A DNA stretch of 50,884 bases, from contig CAKPJM010000001.1 of assembly GCA_934162625.1 (NCBI GenBank), positions 1 to 50,884 on the forward strand, read 5' to 3'. Shown piece by piece: positions 35,073 through 43,280 of this stretch; within the stretch, counting starts at the first letter, position 1; each line of letters starts with the position of its first letter. The DNA comes from an uncultured Clostridia bacterium. Lineage in GTDB: Bacteria; Bacillota; Clostridia; TANB77; CAG-508. Under the pieces are notes generated by a model. That model made no database searches. It was not told the origin of the DNA and saw only the letters and a program-made list of their open reading frames with translations. A program made the translations under genes and the position numbers.

Positions 35073-36461
35073 TTATATTTTTTCAATTGTCATTCCTTCT
35101 TTTGTATCTTTTACCATATATCCTTTTTCTTTTAATTCATCTCTAATTTTATCAGATAAAGCCCAGTCTTTATTTTCTCTGGCTTGTTTTCTTTGTTCTA
35201 GTAAATCTTTTATTTCTTGAGGTAATTCTATTTCTTTTTTATCTTCACTCTTTTCTATATCTACTCCTAAAACTTTATCAAATTCTAAAAGTAATTTAGC
35301 AAATTGTTTTGATTTTTCTGGATTTTTTACAACATCCCAAACTACACTCATTGCAACAGGCATATTAAGGTCGTCATTTATTGCTTCTAAGAATCTGCTT
35401 TTATAATTTTCAATTATGCTTTCATCTATAACTTTATTGCCTTCACTATGTTTTTGGTATCCTTCTCTTAGTCTGTTTAAGGCATTTTGACTACTTTCTA
35501 AGGCTTCCCATGTAAAATTTAGTTTGTTTCTATAATGTGATGTAAAGCACATCATTTTATATGCTAGTGCCTCATATCCTTTATCAATAATATCTTGAAC
35601 TAGGTATGTGTTTCCTAAGCTTTTGCTCATTTTGCCACCATTTATTAATAAAAATTCACAATGCATCCAAAATCTTGCAGGAATTTTTCCTGTAGCTCCT
35701 TTGCTTTGAGCTATTTCATTTTCGTGATGTGTTGGAACTAAGTCTATTCCTCCTGTATGAATGTCAAATACTTCTCCTAAGTATTTATTGCTCATTGTTG
35801 AGCACTCTATATGCCAACCTGGATAGCATAATCCCCAAGGGCTTTCCCATTTCATAATATGATTTTCTGGGGCTTTTATCCAAAGTGCAAAATCATATGG
35901 ATTTCTTTTTTCTTCATCAACTTCTACTCTCGCACCAGCTTTTTGGTTTCTTAAATCTATTCCAGAAAGTATTCCATATTTATCTAGTTTTGATACATCA
36001 AAATAGATTGCTGTAGAAGTTTCGTATGCATATCCATTATCTAAAAGTTTTTTAACAAATTCTTCCATATCTTTTATATGGTCAGTTGCTTTACATATTA
36101 TTTCTGGTCTATCTATGTTTAATCTATCAAAGTCTTTTAAAAATCTTTCTGTATAAAATGCTGCTATTTCAAGCGGAGTCTTTTTTTCCTCTTTTGCAGC
36201 TTTAACCATTTTATCTTCGCCTTCGTCTCCATCTGATACTAAATGCCCTACATCAGTAATATTCATCGCATGTTTTAATGTATACCCATTATATTTTAGC
36301 ACCCTTCTTAAAGTGTCCATAAATATGTATGATTTCATATTTCCTATTGTCGCATCTTTATATACTGTAGGTCCGCAAGAATATATTCTAACCTCATTTC
36401 CTTCTAATGGCTTAAATTCATCTTTTGTTTTAGTTAATGTATTATAAAAATATATACTCAT
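35073..36461 (-). CDS. cysS: Cysteinyl-tRNA synthetase
   Basis: 462 residues, class I synthetase of normal length. The first signature reads CGPTVYKDATIGNMKSYIF, so the usual HIGN/HIGH has Thr for His (TIGN). The KMSKS loop is GGKMSKSLGN (~265-274). Zinc-binding residues include C26 region, C209-W-H and the HE pair at ~234. The anticodon-binding end is KQARENKDWALSDKIRDEL. The ATG at 36461 follows GGGAGGA; the earlier ATG is inside that site. Confidence 0.95.
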   Translation of the reverse strand: MSIYFYNTLTKTKDEFKPLEGNEVRIYSCGPTVYKDATIGNMKSYIFMDTLRRVLKYNGYTLKHAMNITDVGHLVSDGDEGEDKMVKAAKEEKKTPLEIAAFYTERFLKDFDRLNIDRPEIICKATDHIKDMEEFVKKLLDNGYAYETSTAIYFDVSKLDKYGILSGIDLRNQKAGARVEVDEEKRNPYDFALWIKAPENHIMKWESPWGLCYPGWHIECSTMSNKYLGEVFDIHTGGIDLVPTHHENEIAQSKGATGKIPARFWMHCEFLLINGGKMSKSLGNTYLVQDIIDKGYEALAYKMMCFTSHYRNKLNFTWEALESSQNALNRLREGYQKHSEGNKVIDESIIENYKSRFLEAINDDLNMPVAMSVVWDVVKNPEKSKQFAKLLLEFDKVLGVDIEKSEDKKEIELPQEIKDLLEQRKQARENKDWALSDKIRDELKEKGYMVKDTKEGMTIEKI

Positions 36462-36496
36462 AAATCCTCCCATTTATACTTCTAAAAATCTTTTTG

Positions 36497-36523
36497 TATA
36501 GGGCGTACAATGCACGCCCTATA
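36497..36523. terminator. Hairpin between the PBP and cysS genes
   Basis: TATAGGGCGT and ACGCCCTATA form a perfect 10-bp stem with a 7-base loop just beyond the PBP stop. The GGGCGTA core recalls the unit at 15549-15568. Confidence 0.6.
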
Positions 36524-36531
36524 TTATTTTT

Positions 36532-39199
36532 CTATATAGAATTGTTTGCTGTATTATTGCTTACTTCGTTAGTTATAGTGTTATTTCCTCCATCTACTGT
36601 ATTTGTAGGTTTTTCCTCTGGCTTTTTATCTTCTTTTACAATTACTGTTCTTGTTGCCGTTGCGGTATTTCCTGCTGAATCTTTAACTGTATATGTTATT
36701 TTATATGTTCCCGCTTTTTTAGTATCCACACTTCCTATTGTTTCTATTTTGCTTGTTAAGTCTCCATCTCTATCATCCGTAGCAGTTGCTCCCTCATCTG
36801 TATAGCTTTCATTTATTTTTAATATTATATTGTCTTTTCCTTTTATCTTAATTACGGGTTTCGTTGTATCTGGTGCTTGTGTATGTGTTGTACATGTATC
36901 TTTTATTGTAAGCATATATTGTGCATCTGCAGCACTTTTCCATGCTGTATCTGTTTCGTAATTTGGTCTTGTTATAAATACCTTTTCTTCTTTTTCTGGA
37001 CAAAATTCATTTGCCAGTAGTCCTGTTTCTTTACAAATTTCTACTTTAACATGACATTCACATGTTTTCTTTGGAACTGTTCCCTTTACAAAATATTCTG
37101 TGTAAACTTGATTGCCTCTTGGATCATTTTTACAATTTTCTGTTGCCAATAATCCAGATGATTTACATATAGTTGCTGTTTCTACATTACTTGGTCTTGT
37201 TTGAGCAAATGTTTTTCCCTCTAGTCCTTTATGTGCTTGTTTCATAACTGATGCCCAAATTTGAGATGAAGGGCTCAAAGACCATCCTCTTACTGTTTCG
37301 CCTTCATCAAATCCATACCATGTTGCAGCTGTATAATATGGAGTAAATCCGCAAAGCCATCTATCAAAATCTTGATTTGTTGTACCTGTTTTTGCAGCTG
37401 TGCTCATTCCAGAAACTGCACAATGGGTTGATGTCCCAGATTTTACTGGTTGAGTTAATATTTCTTTTACTACATATGCTGCTGCTGAAGACATAACTGT
37501 TCTTGATTCTTGCTTTGGTTCTAATACTGTATTTCCGTTTCCATCTACAACTTTTGTATAGAATGTAGGTGTTATATACACCCCATCATTTGCAATTGCC
37601 GCATATGCTGCTGCCATTTCTAATGGGCTAGTTCCATTTGTTAATCCTCCAAGTGCTAATCCTAGGTTGTTATCTGCATCTACTAGTCCTGTAATTCCTA
37701 CACTTTTTAGAAATTCTATTGATCTTTGTGTAGTTACAACTTGCATTGCTTTTACCATTGGTATATTTTGTGAACTTTCAATTGCATATCTTACAGTAAT
37801 TAAACCTCTATAATTACTATAGTTTTTAAATATACTATATGGAACATCATCAAATACTGATGCTGCTGTAATCAATCCGTCATTTATACCCGGAGCAACT
37901 ACTGCCAATGGTTTCATAGAAGATCCCGTTTGTTTTACTAATTGTGTTCCTCTATTAAATCCTAGAGATGTTGTTTTCTTGCCTAATCCTCCACATGTTG
38001 CAAGTACATATCCTGTTTTTTGATCTATTAAAGTCATACCTGCTTGTGAATGTTCATTTACTAAAGTTCCGTCTTTTTTCTTGTCTCTACCTTTTACCCA
38101 ATATTTATCTTTTTCAAATTCTGTCTGCATTATATTTTGTATATTGCTATCTTGAGTTGTATATATTGTAAATCCACCACTATATAAATATAGTAATGCA
38201 GCATCATAATTTAAGTCTTTTTCTTCCATAATTTGGTTTATTATTTGCATTATTGCTGCATCTGTATGATATGAATATATATTTTCTACAATTGTACCCT
38301 TATTGAATGCTAATCCTGCATCAACCTCTGCAATTGCTGCTTCGTATTCTTCTTTAGATTTTATTTTCCCTAGTTCATTCATTTTGTTAAGAACTGTCTT
38401 TGTTCTTGTTTTTATTCTTTCCATAACTTTTTCGTTATCTTCTACAAACGGATTATAACTATTAGGAGTATTATTTATTCCTGCTAAAAATGCACATTCT
38501 GCTAAATCTAGGTCTTTTGCGCTCTTAGAGAAATAATAGTTAGATGCTACCTCTACTCCATATATATTAGTATTTCCACCCATAAATATTAGGTTTAAGT
38601 ATAGCTCTAATATTTGGTCTTTTGACAATTCTTTTTCTATGTAATACGCTCTTGCCATTTCCTTTACTTTTCTTTGCCATGTTCTATCTTTTTCTTTTGT
38701 TATGTTCTTAACTGTTTGCTGTGTTATTGTACTTCCTCCATAGCTTGAAGAACCTATTCCGACTTTACTAAGTGCATATTTTACTGTCGCAGCTAATGTT
38801 CTTTTTACATCAATTCCTATGTGATCATAAAATCTTTCGTCTTCTATGGATACAAATGCTGTTGGTAAGTATTCTGCCATTTCTGATATTTTTATAAATT
38901 TTCTGTTTTCGTCTCCACTAAGCTCTGCAATAACATTTCCGGTCTTTGTCTACTACAACTGAGTTTTCATATTTTAATGCTAAGTCTTGTACATCTAATT
39001 TTGCTTCTTTTATTACTCCCCATAGAATGCCAAATCCTATTCCTGCAAGTATTAGTAAAATTATCAAAGCTATTATCACTATTTTCTTAACTGGTATTTT
39101 TCTTTTTTTACCTGTTTTTTTACTTTTTGTTTTATATACTTTTGTTTCATCTATATTTTTATTGGTACTTTTATCTTTACTATTTTTCTTTTTAGGCAT
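36532..39199 (-). CDS. Class A penicillin-binding protein, +1 frameshift at a CGG codon
   Basis: This bifunctional peptidoglycan synthase has a lysine-rich cytoplasmic start, a transmembrane helix (~38-62), then the shift. Frame 0 reads CGG at codon 87 and stops seven codons later. Skipping the C at 38941 gives VVVDKDGNVIAELSGDENRK and the glycosyltransferase domain (FVSIEDERFYDHIGID; YGGSTITQQTVKN). The transpeptidase domain has GSSMKP, SQN and AAKTGTTN motifs. After this come a cysteine-containing segment and a C-terminal Ig-like DUF5011 domain (~DTTKPVIKIKGKDNI onward). Total 888 residues. Without the shift only a membrane stub would be made. Confidence 0.93.
38939..38941 (-). other. CGG +1 recoding site in the PBP gene (codon 87)
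   Basis: Frame 0: AAA GAC CGG AAA TGT TAT TGC AGA GCT TAG. Skipping C: GAC, GGA, AAT, GTT, ATT, GCA, restoring the D-x-D-G-N-x-I segment that precedes the glycosyltransferase domain in class A PBPs. Confidence 0.9.
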
Positions 39200-39262
39200 A
39201 TTATTTTCCTCCCTATAAAATATATATTATTATATTATAAATGATTTCAAAATTCAATCTAT

Positions 39263-40129
39263 CTAATTCAAATCTTCTAATATGTCTTGTATATTTGTTA
39301 CTATTTTTGCTCCCTGTTTTATTAATTCATTTGTTCCAAAAGAATTAATGCTAGTTATATTTCCAGGCACTACATAAACTTCTTTTCCCTGTTCTAGAGC
39401 AAAATCTGCTGTAATTAGTGTTCCACTCTTTTCTTTAGCTTCAATTATTAATACTCCATTAGATAAGCCACTTATTATTCTATTTCTTTTTGGAAAATTT
39501 TTAGCTAGCGGTTTCGTTCCTATAATATATTCCGATATTATTGCTCCACCACTTTTTATAATATCATCAAATAATTCTTTATTTTCTCCTGGATATACTC
39601 TATCTAATCCACATCCAACTACCGCAATTGTTGTTCCTTTTGCTTTTAAGCACCCAATATGTGAGCATGTATCGATTCCTCTTGCTAATCCACTTATTAT
39701 ATTAATATTATTAATAGACAAGTTATATGACATTTTATTTGCTATATTTTTTCCATAAGCTGTAGGCAATCTACATCCTACTATTGCTATAGACTTATTA
39801 TTTAATATCTTTTTGTTTCCCTTTACATACAAAACAATTGGCGGATCATAAATTACTTTCAATTTATCCGGATAATATGTATCATATAAGCTAATAACCT
39901 CTATATTGTTTTTTTCCATATAGTTTAAGTATTTATCTAGGCTGGTTCTACATGAACTATCTATTAGCTTTTCTACATACTCTTCTTTAATTCCATCTTC
40001 TAATAGTTCTTCTTTCGTTTTATTCCATAATATTTTAGGACTTTTATATTTGTTTATTAGTTCAATTAATATTTTACTACTTATTCCTTCTATTCTTGAG
40101 AGCCAAATCCAATACTCTACATTTTTCAT
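39263..40129 (-). CDS. dprA: DNA processing protein DprA
   Basis: 288 residues. An N-terminal helix-hairpin region (WIWLSRIEGISSKILIELIN) is followed by the extended Rossmann fold with SIAIVGCRLPTAYG (~112-125), SGLARGIDTCSH (~147), VVGCGLDRVYPGENKELF (~170) and SGTLITADFALEQG (~238). DprA protects single-stranded DNA and loads RecA in natural transformation. The usual C-terminal winged helix is absent. Confidence 0.92.
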   Translation of the reverse strand: MKNVEYWIWLSRIEGISSKILIELINKYKSPKILWNKTKEELLEDGIKEEYVEKLIDSSCRTSLDKYLNYMEKNNIEVISLYDTYYPDKLKVIYDPPIVLYVKGNKKILNNKSIAIVGCRLPTAYGKNIANKMSYNLSINNINIISGLARGIDTCSHIGCLKAKGTTIAVVGCGLDRVYPGENKELFDDIIKSGGAIISEYIIGTKPLAKNFPKRNRIISGLSNGVLIIEAKEKSGTLITADFALEQGKEVYVVPGNITSINSFGTNELIKQGAKIVTNIQDILEDLN

Positions 40130-40159
40130 AAATGCCTCCTTGCAATTTTTTCAGTAATT

Positions 40160-40201
40160 TTTTGTATGCCAGTCACCAAGGACGGTGACTCGCATACAAA
40201 A
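40160..40201. terminator. Hairpin after folD
   Basis: TTTTGTATGC-C-AGTCACC and GGTGACT-C-GCATACAAAA form an 17-bp stem with one mismatch between folD and dprA, followed by AT-rich sequence on the folD strand. Confidence 0.65.
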
Positions 40202-40272
40202 TTTGCAGTACTGTTTGCCCCCATATTTTATTTATATCTTGTTATTTTGAGCTAATGCTAAGGTCTCATTGT

Positions 40273-41118
40273 TTAATTCTGTAATCTTGCTGCTTTAACA
40301 ATATTATTCATAAGCATAGCAATTGTCATTGGCCCTACTCCTCCTGGAACTGGTGTTATATATGATGCAACTTTAGATACTTCTTCAAACTCAACATCTC
40401 CACATAGCTTACCATTTTCGCCTCTATTAATTCCAACATCAATTACAACTGCATTTTCTTTTACCATATCTTTTGTAATAAAATTTGCCCTTCCTATTGC
40501 AACCACTAAAATGTCTGCTTTTTTTGTTACTTCTTTTAAATCTTTTGTTTTTGAATGACATACAGTAACTGTTGCGTTTTTGTTAAGCAGGCATTGCATC
40601 ATAGGTTTTCCTACAATATTGCTTCTTCCAACAACAACTGCATTTTTTCCTTCAATTTCTATGTTATATTCTCCTAATAATTTTATAATTCCAAATGGTG
40701 TACAAGAAACAAATGTATCTTGTCCTAAACAAAGTTTTCCTACATTAAATGGATTAAACCCATCCACATCTTTTTTAGGGTCTATGGCTCTAAAAGCTTC
40801 ATTTATATCTAGGCCTTTAGGAATTGGGCTTTGAAGCAATATTCCATGTACAGAATCATCTTTATTAAGTTTTTCTATTAATTTCAATAACTTTTCCATT
40901 GTTGTAGTTTCTTCTAGTAAAAACTCCTCATATTCTATTCCTACTTCGTTACATGCCATACTTTTATTTCTTACATATATTTTAGAGCTTGGGTCTTCGC
41001 CTACCATAATAACCGCAAGCTTAGGATTTATCCCATTTGCTTTTAAATTTTCTACTTCTGATTTTAAGCCTTGTCTTATTTTTTTTGCAACCATTCTACC
41101 ATCTAAAATTTCTGCCAT
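40273..41118 (-). CDS. folD: Bifunctional methylenetetrahydrofolate dehydrogenase/cyclohydrolase FolD
   Basis: 281 residues, normal length. Signatures: catalytic Lys region YVRNKSMACNEVGIEYEEF (~48-66; Tyr50, Lys54), VHGILLQSPIPKG (~94), DVDGFNPFNVGKL (~118), the NADP fold VVVGRSNIVGKPM (~161) and the C-terminal TPVPGGVGPMTIAMLM (~256). It moves one-carbon units between methylene- and formyl-tetrahydrofolate. Confidence 0.96.
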   Translation of the reverse strand: MAEILDGRMVAKKIRQGLKSEVENLKANGINPKLAVIMVGEDPSSKIYVRNKSMACNEVGIEYEEFLLEETTTMEKLLKLIEKLNKDDSVHGILLQSPIPKGLDINEAFRAIDPKKDVDGFNPFNVGKLCLGQDTFVSCTPFGIIKLLGEYNIEIEGKNAVVVGRSNIVGKPMMQCLLNKNATVTVCHSKTKDLKEVTKKADILVVAIGRANFITKDMVKENAVVIDVGINRGENGKLCGDVEFEEVSKVASYITPVPGGVGPMTIAMLMNNIVKAARLQN

Positions 41119-41240
41119 ATATTTACCTCTTTTTCATTTTTCTCTTAGCTATTTTATATTAAATTAGTATCTTTGGCAATATATATTAAATAATTTTCAG
41201 GGATTGTCACAAAATTCTCAATAAATTAGATTTTGATGAA

Positions 41241-41313
41241 GAGAAACTTTTAGGACGGACTTTTTTCTTTCCAATTAAATTGGAAAGAAAAAAGTCCGTC
41301 CTAAAAGTTTCTC
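41241..41313. repeat. Long palindrome, GGACGGAC family, copy 2
   Basis: GAGAAACTTTTAGGACGGAC... with its complement, about 34-bp arms and a tiny loop. Its A-T pair where copy 1 (25464-25533) has C-G preserves the stem. Confidence 0.8.
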
Positions 41314-41344
41314 TCTTTGCACTCGGGTTCCAATAAATGCATCT

Positions 41345-41366
41345 GGGTCGCTAAAACTAGCGACCC
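41345..41366. terminator. Hairpin after the small membrane gene
   Basis: GGGTCGCT and AGCGACCC form a perfect 8-bp stem with a 6-base loop just beyond the stop at 41380. Confidence 0.6.
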
Positions 41367-41379
41367 AATACTACAAATA

Positions 41380-41619
41380 TTAACAAGTTTTTCTTCTACA
41401 GCATATTAACATTGCAATTTCAATTATTAATAGTATTACCAAGGTTGCCAAGAACAATACTATTGCTCCTGTTCCCAAGAATTCTACAAGTCCAGTTAAT
41501 GCACCAATTATTAATCCAACTGCAAATGCTAATAATACTACTATTATAAATATTGCTATTTCCATACAGCATTTTCTCTTTTTTTCTTTTTTAAAACATA
41601 TATCAACTTGTGGTTCCAT
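41380..41619 (-). CDS. Small cysteine-containing membrane protein
   Basis: A 79-residue protein: a cytoplasmic-like start (MEPQVDICFKKEKKRKCC), two helices (~20-42 and ~48-70) and a CCRRKTC tail. The ATG at 41619 has GGGGGAGGTG nine bases upstream, the strongest binding site in the region. I do not recognise it. It lies between spoIVB and folD with its own 3' hairpin. Confidence 0.65.
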   Translation of the reverse strand: MEPQVDICFKKEKKRKCCMEIAIFIIVVLLAFAVGLIIGALTGLVEFLGTGAIVLFLATLVILLIIEIAMLICCRRKTC

Positions 41620-41694
41620 AATATAAAGCACCTCCCCCTATATTAGGATACTATATATTATGACATATTTATGCTTTTTGTGACAATCTACGAC

Positions 41695-42911
41695 TTAGCT
41701 TATTCCTCTAGATTGTTTTATCATTATATCTCCAAATACCGCATAGCCTGTTGTAGGATCATTTACTAGCACATGAGTTACAGCTCCTATAAATTTATTG
41801 TTTTGTATTATTGGTGCTCCACTCATTCCGTTGTATAATACCTCCTGTTAAGTCTATTAATTCCTGATCTGTAACTTTTATTAACATACTTTTATTATTA
41901 GAATTATTGTTTTTGTATATTTTTTCTATGTTTATATCATATTCCTTTCTTACTCCATTTTCTAGGTTTAACAATATTTTTGCATTTCCAGTTTTTATAT
42001 CTTCCCTATTAGCAACTTCTATTTCATTATTACTATTAATATTTAGTTCAGCTGTATTAGTTATATTTCCATATATTCCAAACTCTGTATTCATCCCAAC
42101 ATTCCCTATAGTCTGGCCGGTTTACAATACTTCCCTTTATTTCCCCTGGTGTTCCTTCTTTTCCTTTTACTATAGACGCTATCCTAGAGGTAACTAATTC
42201 TCCTGCAGATATATTAATAAGTTTACTTGTATCAATGTCTACAATTCCATGTCCTAAAGCTGCGTATTTTTTCGTAGAAGGCTCATAATAAGTAATTGTT
42301 CCAATTCCTGCAGCTCCATCTCTTACCCATAACCCCAATTTGTATTCATTTTCGTTTGTTTTTATTGGCTCTATATTAGCAGTATGTTCTACTCCATCTC
42401 TTATATATTTAATATTCAAATCTTCACCCTTTGATTCATTTACACTCTCTATTAATTCTGCAGTACAAGTAACCTCCTTTTCATTTATTCTTACTATCAT
42501 ATCTCCTTCTTCTATTCCTGAATTTTCATATGGCTTCTGTCCTTTTACTTCTGTCTTTCCCACCACCAATACTCCACTAGTATATAATTTTAAACCTACT
42601 GAATTCCCAAGAGGTATTACCGAAGTTTTAGGAATTGTGTTTACTTCTATATCTTTGACTTTTATTATATTAAACAACTTCAATCCTACGGTTTCTTTTT
42701 CAACTGCATTGTTTTTACTTATATTGCTAGCAGTTTGAATTGCCTCATATTCATTTGATGATTTGTCAATTTTAAGTCCAAAAATTAAATGCAAATTTAA
42801 ATTTTCTCCTTTGAATAAAATAATTTCATTTGGAATAGTAGTTACATTTGTTACATATATAAATATTATTAATAATGTTGTTACTAATAAAACCTTTTTT
42901 AAAGTTTTCAT
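41695..42911 (-). CDS. spoIVB: SpoIVB sporulation serine peptidase (S55), two +1 frameshifts at CGG codons
   Basis: SpoIVB is made in the forespore and triggers processing of pro-SigK. An N-terminal helix (~5-22), a PDZ domain (~105-190, GIEEGDMIVRINEKEV) and the S55 peptidase domain (GIGTITYYEPSTKKYAALGH, ~215) are in frame. Frame 0 breaks at CGG codon 265. Skipping C at 42119 gives NGQTIGNVGMNTEFGIYGNI. A second CGG at codon 361 falls in the catalytic serine motif: skipping C at 41830 gives GGIIQGMSGAPII, the known GMSG[SA]P site. The protein then continues NNKFIGAVTHVLVNDPTTGY to a TAA at 41695, 404 residues in total. Start ATG 42911 follows AGGAGG. Confidence 0.92.
41828..41830 (-). other. 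CGG +1 recoding site 2 in spoIVB (codon 361)
   Basis: Frame: ATT ATA CAA CGG AAT GAG TGG and a stop nine codons on. Skipping C: CAA, GGA, ATG, AGT, GGA, GCA, which is the catalytic serine motif GMSGAP. Confidence 0.92.
42117..42119 (-). other. CGG +1 recoding site 1 in spoIVB (codon 265)
   Basis: Frame 0: ATT GTA AAC CGG CCA GAC TAT, stopping after 18 more codons. Skipping C: AAC, GGC, CAG, ACT, ATA, GGG, restoring the N-T-x-x-GIYG region of SpoIVB. Confidence 0.88.
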
Positions 42912-42968
42912 AAAAAACAAATTCCTCCTAAAATAGCTTATTTTGTAATTGAATATATTTTAATTTTG

Positions 42969-43036
42969 TTCTCGCCGATTTGAGTTTTCTAATAAAATAA
43001 AGAAATCTCAAAAGCAATAGCGATTATAGCATTTTT
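42969..43036 (+). repeat. Two-hairpin intergenic element, copy D (first hairpin only)
   Basis: TTCTCGCCGATTTGAGTTTT pairs with AAGAAATCTCAAA, then GCAATAGCGATTATAGCA and T run; the second hairpin is missing. A C-to-T change in one arm is matched by G-to-A in the other. It lies between spoIVB and ligA, the only copy not between convergent genes. Confidence 0.72.
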
Positions 43037-43280
43037 ATTAAATAGAAATTTTTTCAATTTTTACTATTAATGAAAAAATGATTACTCTATTTTTAGAATA
43101 ACCATTTTTCTTAATTTAAAACTATTTTTAATATAATTGAATTTTATTTTTTCTCTAGACAAAAGATCGACTTTGACACACTTTTCTTCTCGCCGATTTG
43201 AGTTTCCGAGTAAAAATTCAGGACAGTCCCCTTTTGTCATTCGACAAAAGATGGACTGTCCCTAGAATCGTTCAAACAAT
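43037..43280. repeat. Gene-free stretch with element fragment and CTGTCCC palindrome
   Basis: 43188-43210 is a left-end fragment (TCTTCTCGCCGATTTGAG) of the two-hairpin element, interrupted by a palindrome at 43216-43268 (ATTCAGGACAGTCCC...GGACTGTCCCTAGAAT). The palindrome is the third copy of the unit at 13512 and 15418 and sits just after the ligA stop. The rest is AT-rich with no ORF. Confidence 0.65.
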
